Shown: piece after piece, positions 18,969 to 26,173 of the stretch
How positions within the stretch are numbered: position 1 is the stretch's first letter
How the letters are laid out: every line of letters starts with the position of its first letter
DNA from: Nitrospinota bacterium
GTDB lineage: Bacteria > Nitrospinota_A > UBA7883
DNA length: 55,765 nt
NCBI GenBank assembly: GCA_029881335.1
Contig: JAOUMU010000005.1
Coordinates: forward strand, 1 to 55,765
Reading direction: 5' to 3'
Notes under the pieces: model-generated
The model's input: the letters and a program-made list of their open reading frames with translations, nothing else
Database searches by the model: none
Told to the model about the DNA's origin: nothing
Made by a program: the position numbers and the translations under genes

Positions 18969-19643
18969 TTACTTCTTATTCTTCTTGTCCGGACTAGCGG
19001 CGGCGGGCGCCGTTTTTGCCGGAGCCGCTTTTGCACCAGCGGCGCCCCCCTCGGTTTCCTCTGTTTTCGCGGTCTTATCCTGTTTGGGCGGAACCACTGT
19101 GACTACATGAGCTTCCGGATCGGTCAATATCGAAACCGAGTCAGCGTGCTTTATATCCTTGGCGCACAATATCTGCCCCACTTCCATATCCTTTATGTAG
19201 ACCTCCAGGCGGGCCGGGATATCCTTAGGAAGGCACTCGATCAAAAGTTTTTTCCTCTGGATGCGCAATTCGCCTCCCTTTTCCTTCACTCCCACCGGCA
19301 CGCCGATAAATTCCAGCTCTATATCCAGTTTCATCGGTTTGGTTTCGTCGATCTCCAGCAGGTCGATATGCATAAGGGTGTCGTAGATGGGATGCACGTC
19401 CAGGCTTTTAATCATCACCGACCGCTCCTTTTTATCGCCCTCTATCCTGGAATGGATGACGCTATGGGAGCCGCCCCTGATTTCAAGGAGTTTTAGCAGT
19501 TCCTTGGCGTCCAGGGTGACCGCCACGTTTTCCCCATGACCATAAATGATCCCAGGCAGCTTGCCCTCCCTTCGCAACTGACGGGAAGGACCCTTGCGCC
19601 CAACCTGCCTTAAAGTTCCACTCAATGTTACCGCTTCACTCAT
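18969..19643 (-). CDS. rplY: Ribosomal protein bL25, long Ctc/TL5 form
   Basis: bL25 binds 5S rRNA in the large ribosomal subunit. The 224-residue protein is the long form: an N-terminal L25 domain (about 1-90, beginning LSGTLRQVGRKGPSRQLRREG), a second beta domain as in Ctc/TL5 (about 95-185), and a low-complexity Lys/Ala/Pro tail. It lies between prs and pth, which is its usual position. Confidence 0.95.
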   Translation of the reverse strand: MSEAVTLSGTLRQVGRKGPSRQLRREGKLPGIIYGHGENVAVTLDAKELLKLLEIRGGSHSVIHSRIEGDKKERSVMIKSLDVHPIYDTLMHIDLLEIDETKPMKLDIELEFIGVPVGVKEKGGELRIQRKKLLIECLPKDIPARLEVYIKDMEVGQILCAKDIKHADSVSILTDPEAHVVTVVPPKQDKTAKTEETEGGAAGAKAAPAKTAPAAASPDKKNKK

Positions 19644-19700
19644 TATGCCGTTCCTTTATACGTTAGGTTACTTGGCGCCAGTTCTCGCCGACGCCGGATT

Positions 19701-20657
19701 TTAATATTCAAACAGGGAGCTGACCGAGGTCTCCGCATGGATTCTCAAAATCGCCTCGCCCAGAAGGCTGGCGACGGAGAGCCTGGTTATCTTCGAAAAA
19801 TCGCCATTACCCTCCCCATGGTCTATAGAGTTGCTTGTTATTATCTCTCGCAGGGGTGACTTTTGGATCCTGTCAATGGCGGGACCGGAGAGAACCGCAT
19901 GGGTGCAACAGGCTGAAACCGAGCTGGCCCCGGCGTTCATGAGCGCCTTCACCGCCTCGGTAAGGGTCCCGGCGGTGTCCACCATGTCGTCGATGATCAG
20001 CACATCCCGATCCTTCACCTCACCGATGATGTGCATTACATTCGCCACGTTTTTGTCGGACCGGCGCTTGTCTATGATGCCCAATCCCGCCCCTATGACT
20101 TTTGCAAAGCTGCGAGCCCGCTCCACGCCGCCTGCGTCCGGGCTGAAAATGACCAGATCCTTGTAGTTGCCGCTCTTTATGTGCTCAATGAATATGGGTG
20201 CGGCGTACAGGTGGTCCACCGGCAGATCGAAAAAACCCTGTATCTGGCCGGCGTGCAGGTCCATCGTCAAAACACGGTCCGCCCCGGATGCTGTTACAAG
20301 GTCGGCCACCAGCTTGGCCGTGATGGGGGTGCGGGACTGTACTTTCCTATCCTGCCTGGCGTAGCCGAAGTAAGGTATCACGGCGGTGATTCTTTTGGCC
20401 GACGCCCTTTTTATGGCGTCGATCATTATCAATAACTCCATCAGGTTGTCATTGACGCTGGTGGAGGTGGACTGGATCACAAAGACATCTGAACCCCGGA
20501 CGTTCTGCTGTATCTGGACGAAAATCTCGCCATCGGAGAAGTTGGATACTTCCCTGGAGCTCAATGGCACGCAGATGGACTGCGATATTTCATTAGCCAG
20601 GGGCAGGTTGCTCCTGCCACTTATCAGTACCAGCCTTTCTTTGTCCGAGACGCTCAT
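19701..20657 (-). CDS. prs: Ribose-phosphate pyrophosphokinase
   Basis: This enzyme makes PRPP from ribose 5-phosphate and ATP for nucleotide, His and Trp synthesis. The 318-residue length is standard. Visible motifs are the N-terminal SGRSNLPLANEI, the ATP-site FGYARQDRK region, the Mg-binding DLHAGQIQGFF, FSPDAGGVERAR, and the PRPP loop (VLIIDDMVDTAGTL). It lies directly downstream of tRNA-Gln and starts the prs-rplY-pth-hppA run. Confidence 0.97.
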   Translation of the reverse strand: MSVSDKERLVLISGRSNLPLANEISQSICVPLSSREVSNFSDGEIFVQIQQNVRGSDVFVIQSTSTSVNDNLMELLIMIDAIKRASAKRITAVIPYFGYARQDRKVQSRTPITAKLVADLVTASGADRVLTMDLHAGQIQGFFDLPVDHLYAAPIFIEHIKSGNYKDLVIFSPDAGGVERARSFAKVIGAGLGIIDKRRSDKNVANVMHIIGEVKDRDVLIIDDMVDTAGTLTEAVKALMNAGASSVSACCTHAVLSGPAIDRIQKSPLREIITSNSIDHGEGNGDFSKITRLSVASLLGEAILRIHAETSVSSLFEY

Positions 20658-20704
20658 GACTCACCAAGTTAAACAAAAGATATTATAACAACAACCAGCC
20701 ACCC

Positions 20705-20779
20705 TGGCTGGGGCGGGAGGATTCGAACCTCCGAATGCGGGCTTCAAAGACCCGTGTCTTACCGCTTGACGACGCCCCA
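20705..20779 (-). tRNA. tRNA-Gln (anticodon UUG)
   Basis: A full cloverleaf can be folded. The 7-bp acceptor stem starts with U1-A72, a feature of tRNA-Gln. The D arm has a 3-bp stem, the anticodon stem is 5 bp with loop CTTTGAA (anticodon TTG at 34-36), and the T arm has a perfect 5-bp stem. A G discriminator and CCA are encoded. It lies 48 bp upstream of prs on the same strand. Confidence 0.96.
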
Positions 20780-20795
20780 CTTGATAAAACCAGTT

Positions 20796-20824
20796 ATTCT
20801 AGCCGTACATGGGCTCAAAATCCA
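20796..20824 (-). promoter_or_regulatory. Possible promoter for tRNA-Gln / prs cluster
   Basis: A -10 box TAGAAT lies on the minus strand at 20796-20801, placing a start site near the tRNA 5' end. A poor -35 (TGGATT) is found 17 bp further upstream. Weak call. Confidence 0.3.
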
Positions 20825-20951
20825 TAACATTTTGTTCTTTTTCATGAAGCATGGATGAATGGCCCTGCCTTGAGTCTGTCGGGACAGAGATAATCCAACA
20901 AATTCAATAGGAATACATTGTTTTTATTCATATTTTTGTTTTCATATTTCT

Positions 20952-20981
20952 TTGACATAGCTATTGTCGTTGGATTAGAAT
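20952..20981 (+). promoter_or_regulatory. Strong sigma70-type promoter for the AhpD-like gene
   Basis: A perfect -35 box TTGACA (20952-20957) is followed after 18 bp by a -10 box TAGAAT (20976-20981, five of six). It lies about 130 bp upstream of the ATG at 21114. With the terminator at 21676-21707 it bounds a single-gene transcript. Confidence 0.65.
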
Positions 20982-21113
20982 CCCCTTGTTGTTATTAGAA
21001 GAGGATTTTTTCCTTCTGATAGAATGGGGTGGGATATTCCGGACGCCTCGAATAAGCGGCCTTCCGGGTTTTTACTGCAACAAACTTTTTACATTTTTGC
21101 AAGGGGACATCTT

Positions 21114-21647
21114 ATGAGCAACGTACAGAAAATGCTGGACATTCGCGCGCAGATGAAAGAATTGTCTGGCCAGATGAATGACGCGGAAGCCAACGAGTAT
21201 ATGGATTCCGTATCCGGATTCAACCCGCGCATGTTTAAAATCATCAACACGGTCAGCCCGGACGCCGGCGTGTGTTTTGGTAACTATTACTCCACTGTTT
21301 TCTCCGATGGCGCCCTGAGCCAGAAAATCAAGGAGCTCATGTTCATGTCCGGCGGCGTGGGCACCATGTCCTCCAAGTGTATCGTCCATGTCATCCCAGC
21401 GTGCGAGAACGGAGCCACAATTCCGGAGATCTTCGAGGCGGCCACCGTGGGTGTCATCCTCGGCGGTTTCTCCCCCAGGGGCGCCGGCATTCCTTACGCG
21501 TTCGACTATGCCCTCAAATGCATCGAAGGCGCCACCGCGTATCATAACGAGCTGAAAGCTTCCGGCAACAAGGCAAAGGCCAAAGCCGCCGGTTTTGAGG
21601 CTATGGCAGTCCGCCCGGCCAATATCGACGGCGGTATCGACAGGTAA
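21114..21647 (+). CDS. Carboxymuconolactone decarboxylase / AhpD-like family protein
   Basis: The 177-residue protein belongs to the all-helical CMD/AhpD-like fold. The core reads SQKIKELMFMSGGVGTMSSK, then a CIVHV stretch with Cys and His four residues apart, and ENGATIPEIFEAATVGVILGG, where the family has its active-site helix. Canonical AhpD has CxxC; here only one Cys is present, so AhpD-type disulfide chemistry is doubtful and the substrate is unknown. The start at 21114 is preferred over an upstream in-frame start at 21024 because AAGGGGA lies about 7 nt before it. The gene has its own strong promoter and terminator, which suggests abundant expression. Confidence 0.85.
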   Translation: MSNVQKMLDIRAQMKELSGQMNDAEANEYMDSVSGFNPRMFKIINTVSPDAGVCFGNYYSTVFSDGALSQKIKELMFMSGGVGTMSSKCIVHVIPACENGATIPEIFEAATVGVILGGFSPRGAGIPYAFDYALKCIEGATAYHNELKASGNKAKAKAAGFEAMAVRPANIDGGIDR

Positions 21648-22011
21648 TCTTGCCTGCGAAGGAAAGATCCAATAGCCGGGTCCGCGCACGCGGGCCCGGT
21701 TTTTTTTGCTTTCGGCCAAAAAACCCAACCGCCAATTCTGAGTGACCTGATTGTCTTTTTGTTGCCCTGTTCGGATTATTGTGATTGGGCAGGATTTCTA
21801 CACTAAAATTCCTTCGGTCTCGCCCTCCACGACCACCCTGGCAGGCTATCTCCCCAGGATGTTCCCGGGCGACTTCATCGCCGGAAAAGAGCCCCCCCAC
21901 CATAAATCATTGCGTCCGGCGCCTATATCCCATAGATTATTATGAAAGATCCGCTGGGGCCTACGGTTTGGCCTGTGGTTCACAATGTAACTAGCTTAAA
22001 GGATGAATATA
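21648..22011. other. Intergenic region with terminator
   Basis: This 364-bp gap holds the terminator at 21676-21707 and then about 300 bp with no recognised gene. Short frames on both strands lack ribosome-binding sites and family resemblance. AAAGGA at 21998-22003 serves the next gene. Confidence 0.5.
21676..21707 (+). terminator. Rho-independent terminator after the AhpD-like gene
   Basis: An 11-bp GC stem (CCGGGTCCGCG against CGCGGGCCCGG, one G-T wobble) with a 2-nt loop is followed by eight Ts. It starts 28 bp after the stop codon. Confidence 0.9.
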
Positions 22012-22776
22012 GTGAAAGATTTGGCGAAAGTGGCGATGGTGACTGGGGCTTCCAGCGGAATGGGAATGGAGACGGCCCGGCGGTTCGCGAAGGAAGGTTA
22101 CGGACTGGCCCTTGGCGCAAGATCCGTGGAAAATATAGAAAAGCTGGCCCGGTCACTGGAAAATCCGGATCAGGTGATGACATCCGCCCTGGACCTGACC
22201 TCACTTCCCTCCATACAGAGTTTCACCAAATCCGCCCAGGACAGATTCGGCAAGGTGGATGTTTTGATCAACTGCGCAGGGGTGGCCCTGGGAAGGGAGC
22301 CTGCGGACCAGGGGAATCTGGAGGAGTGGCGGACCATGGTGGAGACTGATTATTTCGGCCCTATGGCCCTGGTTCGCGCCATCCTGCCGGGCATGAAGGA
22401 GCAAGGGAGCGGACATGTCATAAACATAGGCGCCTTGGCGGCGCTGTTCCCCCATCCCGGTTCGGCAGCCTACGCTTCCGCCAAGGAGGGGATCAGAATG
22501 TTTTTAAAATGCCTGCGGGAAGACACCCTCGGCGCCGGAATCAGGGTCACCAACATAGATCCCGGCATCACAGACACCGGATTTGCGCTGACCAGGTTCC
22601 GGGGGAGCAGTGAGGCCGTGGGCAAGCTGATGGAGGGTTTCACCCCGCTGACATCCCGTGACATGGCCGAATGCATATGGTTCGCCGCCTCCCTGCCTGC
22701 CCATGTGAATATTGACCAGATGACTGTGACTCCGACGGATCAGTCCAGCCCCACCAGGCTACACAAAAGGCAATGA
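22012..22776 (+). CDS. SDR-family protein lacking the catalytic serine
   Basis: This is a short-chain dehydrogenase/reductase fold protein of 254 residues. The NAD(P)-binding motif is VTGASSGMGMETA and the NAG-like motif is INCAGVALG. The catalytic Tyr and Lys are in YASAK. The catalytic Ser, expected 13 residues before the Tyr, is Ala (INIGALAAL), so activity may be altered or lost. GTG at 22012 is chosen as start because AAAGGA ends 8 nt before it; the ATG at 22003 abuts the ribosome-binding site. The stop overlaps the next gene by 4 nt. The substrate is unknown. Confidence 0.85.
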   Translation: MKDLAKVAMVTGASSGMGMETARRFAKEGYGLALGARSVENIEKLARSLENPDQVMTSALDLTSLPSIQSFTKSAQDRFGKVDVLINCAGVALGREPADQGNLEEWRTMVETDYFGPMALVRAILPGMKEQGSGHVINIGALAALFPHPGSAAYASAKEGIRMFLKCLREDTLGAGIRVTNIDPGITDTGFALTRFRGSSEAVGKLMEGFTPLTSRDMAECIWFAASLPAHVNIDQMTVTPTDQSSPTRLHKRQ

Positions 22777-23060
22777 CCGCCGACGCTCCGAAGAAGGAGA
22801 AGCGGCAAAGCTCCTCCGGCCTGTTGCTGCTGCTATTGGCCGTGGCGGTGGCGGGAGCGGCGTTGATGTTCCGGGTTGGGATGGGGGCGCTGGAGATGTC
22901 CGGCGCGGGCATGGAGCACAACAAACTGCTCAGGCAAAAGACAAATGTATGCTCCGACCGTGACCTGCTGGATGAATGCGCCAGGATAATGAAACTTATC
23001 GAGGAATCGGAAGCTGCCATGATGGCCAGGGAAAGGAAAGAGGGCGCCAGTCGCCCCTAA
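22773..23060 (+). CDS. Small single-pass membrane protein, unknown
   Basis: The 95-residue protein has a basic N-terminus (KKEKRQ), one membrane segment (about 15-38, Leu/Ala/Val rich) and a charged helical tail with two cysteines. It overlaps the SDR gene by ATGA, which supports translation and co-expression. No family was recognised. Its stop shares bases with the convergent transglycosylase gene. Confidence 0.6.
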   Translation: MTADAPKKEKRQSSSGLLLLLLAVAVAGAALMFRVGMGALEMSGAGMEHNKLLRQKTNVCSDRDLLDECARIMKLIEESEAAMMARERKEGASRP

Positions 23061-23800
23061 TCCTGCGCCACTTCGTTATTACCCTTTATCGGCTTATCGG
23101 AGAAGACCAGGACACCGTCTGATGTGATAGATTTATACATCTTGGCGGGCTTTTCTGGTGTTTCCACGGATCTTTGCCGGGAGGAGAGGGGGTAGTTGTG
23201 GCCGGTGAGGCTGCTGTACGCGTTCATCACCTTCTTTATGTAGCGCATCGTCTCCTTGTAGGGAGGCACTCCACCATAAGTTTCCACCGCCGTGGGCCCG
23301 GCGTTATAAGCTGCCAGCGCCAGCTTGGTGTTTCCGTCGAACCGTTTAAGCATTTTGCGCAAATACCTGGCGCCGCCGTGGATATTCTCCGTTGGGTCGA
23401 AGGAGTTGGTCACACCCAGGTTTCTGGCGGTTCCAGGCATCAGTTGCATCAGCCCCCTGGCGCCCTTGGGGGAAATGGTGAAACGATTAAAGTCGGACTC
23501 CACCTTGATAACTGACTTCACCAGCATAGGATCCAGATTGTTTCGTTGGGCGGCGGCGGTGATGATATGATCGTACGCCTTGGAAAACCTGTAGGAGCCG
23601 GGCTTGCCTACACGGGATTTGCTATTGTTATAGACATATTTCACCACCACCAGGCGAGAGCTTTGGTTGGGGCGGGTGTCTGTGAAGGAGACATCGCCGT
23701 TCTGGTCCATTAACATGAAGTACCCGGCCCGCGCTGGCGCGGGGAGCAGAAACAACGCGCAGAGCAACGCCATCCCAATAAACCTTCTCTTTCCCACCAC
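23057..23800 (-). CDS. Soluble lytic transglycosylase with flanking DUF4124-like motifs
   Basis: This is a peptidoglycan-cleaving SLT protein of about 247 residues. A signal peptide (KRR, then a hydrophobic core ending PAPARA) leads into a DUF4124-like segment (MLMDQNGDVSFTDTRPN). The SLT core has the catalytic Glu in KVESDFNRF, then GARGLMQLMPGTA, GARYL and LALAAYNAGP. A second DUF4124-like segment (YKSITSDGVLVFSDKP) closes the protein. The frame stays open to 24295, but those residues look non-coding. GTG at 23800 is chosen because an AAGG box lies 5 nt upstream and the signal peptide then begins correctly. Confidence 0.85.
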   Translation of the reverse strand: MVGKRRFIGMALLCALFLLPAPARAGYFMLMDQNGDVSFTDTRPNQSSRLVVVKYVYNNSKSRVGKPGSYRFSKAYDHIITAAAQRNNLDPMLVKSVIKVESDFNRFTISPKGARGLMQLMPGTARNLGVTNSFDPTENIHGGARYLRKMLKRFDGNTKLALAAYNAGPTAVETYGGVPPYKETMRYIKKVMNAYSSLTGHNYPLSSRQRSVETPEKPAKMYKSITSDGVLVFSDKPIKGNNEVAQD

Positions 23801-24509
23801 ATACACCTTGCTTGTTTGCAAGTACAAGTATAACAGAGGATTATCATTATGTCCAGAGGCTTTGGCGTCATTGAGCCATCCAAGATGAAAACCTGGGGCG
23901 CAGGCGCATTGGAAGGGAGCGAGAGTAAACATGGCAAATAGAAGTTCATGGAAACTCCGGGCTCTTGCTACACAAAGAAGTTCCCTTGGCCCTGTCATGC
24001 CGGACCTAATCCGGCGTCTCGGCCAGCCAGGCCGGGAATTCTGGACAATACCGGAAAGTCTAATAATCGCCAGGATATTCTTTCTTTTAGCCCTCATACT
24101 GAATAGTGGGTTCTCTGGGGGCATATAGCCCTGTCTCCCCCCTGGTCCCATCCTCCTTCGCCAGTTATCTCTGAAACTATCGGAATTCGACATTACCAGG
24201 CGATCCGTCTCTGGCATCATGGCCACACTTGATACGAACCTGATGGAAACAAAGGAGCAGAGCAGAATGAAAAAAAACCATAAAGCTGAAGACACCGTGT
24301 CCTGACGCGATATACCGCCGGGCGCCCAGGGGCGGACAGGCCTACCTACCCCCCCCCACCCCCCACCCCTCCTCTAAAGTTCGCCTTGGGTAGCCCGGCT
24401 TTTTTATTAATATCCACCACTTGGCGCACACGCTCCCGAGTCTGTTGCGGACACGTCCAAAGGGGTGTATCTTGAATAATTTCACCAGATGGCCGAACGG
24501 GAGTGACGT
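23801..24509. other. 709-bp region without a recognised gene
   Basis: The region holds the upstream sequences of the transglycosylase (minus) and the DUF2079 gene (plus). A minus-strand frame reads through much of it but gives low-complexity sequence with no signal peptide or family resemblance. A short palindromic stretch lies near 23994-24040, and a C-rich tract with a run of nine Cs lies at 24348-24372. Confidence 0.5.
23994..24040. repeat. Possible REP-like palindromic element
   Basis: The stretch has CCGGA-CCTAA-TCCGG, a 5-bp stem with a 5-nt loop, followed by imperfect GGCC-rich inverted pieces, in a gene-free region. Its style resembles dispersed extragenic palindromes, but no second copy was found in this window. 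Confidence 0.25.
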
Positions 24510-26111
24510 ATGGCGGATCAGCGCGACTCGGAGGATTACGCCGAGGGGTTCATGCCGGAACCTATCAAGGAGGAGGCGCCGACGACCTCGCTTTGGTCCC
24601 GGATATTCCTGGCGCTTCTGGTGGTGGGATATATATCGTGGTTCACCTATCATTCGATAGACCGCTGGAGCGCCATGCACACAAGCCTCGACTTTGTCCA
24701 TCTAGACTCCGCGGCATACAACACCGCCCACGGCAAGTTCATGTTCTCCAACGCGAAGATGATTAATTTCTGGGCGGAACATATCTCCCCGACATTGCTG
24801 GTGGTTTCCTTCTTCCACCTGTTCAGCGATGAATACTGGTTCATATTTTTCTACCAGTCCGCGTCGATCGGGCTGGCGGCCGTCCCCCTGTTTTTACTGG
24901 CCCGCAATATTCTGGGCGATGAGCGCGTGGCGCTATTCTTTGCCATGGGCTACCTGGCCAACGGGATGATCCAGATGGCCAATCTTTTCGAATACCATGA
25001 ATACGCGCACACGGGTTTCTTCTTTTTTGGGGCGTTGCTGGCCGCCCATCATGGCAGGTGGGGGTGGTATGCTCTTTGCGCCGCCGGCATCCTGGCGGTG
25101 AAGGAGGACGGGTTCATAACGCTGGCCGGAGTAGGCTTGTATGCCGCCGTGGCGTGCAAGGCATACCGCAAGGCGGCTTTCACATGGGTAGCCTGCGCCG
25201 GGGTGGCTATATTGGAATTCGGTGTCATATACCCATGGCTGCGTGAGGGTGAAGTGTACAAGTACGATTCATACTACTCATGGATAGGCGCCACCATGAC
25301 AGACAAGCTGGCCTATGTCCTGGGCAGCCCTTTCCAATTCATCTCCCAGGCGCTCGCTTCGCCTGTCCGGGCCGCGGCCTGGTGGAACCTTTTGCTGGGT
25401 TTTATGTTCCTCCCCCTCCTTTCCCCCTTAGGCTCCGCGATCATGTTTTGGCCTTCCATGGAGATTTTCCTCTCCTGGTACCCGGGCGCCCACGGGCTGA
25501 ATTACCATTATCCTTTGCTGGTGATGCCGATGTGGACCGCGGCGGCCCTGATGGGGACTGCCAATCTGGCCAGGATCGTGGCCAGGCTCAGACCGGGCCA
25601 TGGAACCAGACTGATTGTTTCATTTTCCGCAGCGATATATATTCTGGGGATGAACCTGTGGCAGGCCAGCTATTATGGGGGACTGCCGATAATATCGAAT
25701 CCATCCCGGCTGATCTCCGAACAGGACAGGGAGCACGCCAGCGTTGTAAGAGATGCCTTAAAGATCATCCCTCCCGGCGCCACCGTCTCCGCCCATGATG
25801 GGCCATTCAGCTTCCTGACCCACAACCCGAACGCGTATTTGTACCATGGAGACAAAACGGGCCATGTTATCGTCAATGTTTTCAGGGGGAAAAAGGGCCA
25901 TGGATACGGTATGTGGCCTTTTACAGCCATGGATATCGAATATATAGTGCTGGATGCAAACGCTCCGCATAAGTTTCGGCGCACCCACAAGTGGGACGTG
26001 GAGGACGTGAAGGGGCACCCGGATTACAAAATTATCCTGGAGCGGGACGGGTTACATATTTTCAAGCTGAAGAAGAAGACAGGCAAGAGCCGCTCCCCCA
26101 ACGCTTCATAG
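24510..26111 (+). CDS. DUF2079 family polytopic membrane protein
   Basis: The 533-residue integral membrane protein has about ten helices after a hydrophilic N-terminus of about 28 residues. The first long loop (HTSLDFVHLDSAAYNTAHGKFMFS, then an HISPTLL segment) matches DUF2079, a family related in layout to GT-C glycosyltransferases. An Asp-containing first loop is typical of such enzymes. The C-terminal 150 residues form a soluble domain (PPGATVSAHDGPFSFLTHNP). The function is not established. It is convergent with the membrane-TPR pair, which also has a GT-C-like layout, so a shared role in glycan or lipid modification is possible but inferred. Confidence 0.8.
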   Translation: MADQRDSEDYAEGFMPEPIKEEAPTTSLWSRIFLALLVVGYISWFTYHSIDRWSAMHTSLDFVHLDSAAYNTAHGKFMFSNAKMINFWAEHISPTLLVVSFFHLFSDEYWFIFFYQSASIGLAAVPLFLLARNILGDERVALFFAMGYLANGMIQMANLFEYHEYAHTGFFFFGALLAAHHGRWGWYALCAAGILAVKEDGFITLAGVGLYAAVACKAYRKAAFTWVACAGVAILEFGVIYPWLREGEVYKYDSYYSWIGATMTDKLAYVLGSPFQFISQALASPVRAAAWWNLLLGFMFLPLLSPLGSAIMFWPSMEIFLSWYPGAHGLNYHYPLLVMPMWTAAALMGTANLARIVARLRPGHGTRLIVSFSAAIYILGMNLWQASYYGGLPIISNPSRLISEQDREHASVVRDALKIIPPGATVSAHDGPFSFLTHNPNAYLYHGDKTGHVIVNVFRGKKGHGYGMWPFTAMDIEYIVLDANAPHKFRRTHKWDVEDVKGHPDYKIILERDGLHIFKLKKKTGKSRSPNAS

Positions 26112-26173
26112 AAGAGTCGTTTTTCTGCGGATTCAGGTATTGTAAACAGCTCGCCAGGCGGCCCCGGCCCGGT

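Larger units (their letters stand above)
20780..21113. other. AT-rich divergent intergenic region
   Basis: This 334-bp gap separates tRNA-Gln (minus) from the AhpD-like gene (plus). It is much more AT-rich than its surroundings. It holds the two promoter candidates listed separately and an AAGGGGA ribosome-binding site at its right end. No coding frame or RNA gene was recognised. Confidence 0.5.

Noticed and set aside
21601-21903. Minus-strand frame of 100 residues after the AhpD-like gene
   Set aside because: It runs through the terminator hairpin and has no ribosome-binding site or family resemblance.
21751-21945. Plus-strand frame of 64 residues before the SDR gene
   Set aside because: There is no ribosome-binding site, the composition is unconvincing, and no domain was recognised.
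23801-24295. Upstream extension of the lytic transglycosylase frame (165 extra residues)
   Set aside because: The extension lacks any family resemblance, would bury the signal peptide inside the protein, and the GTG at 23800 has a well-placed ribosome-binding site.
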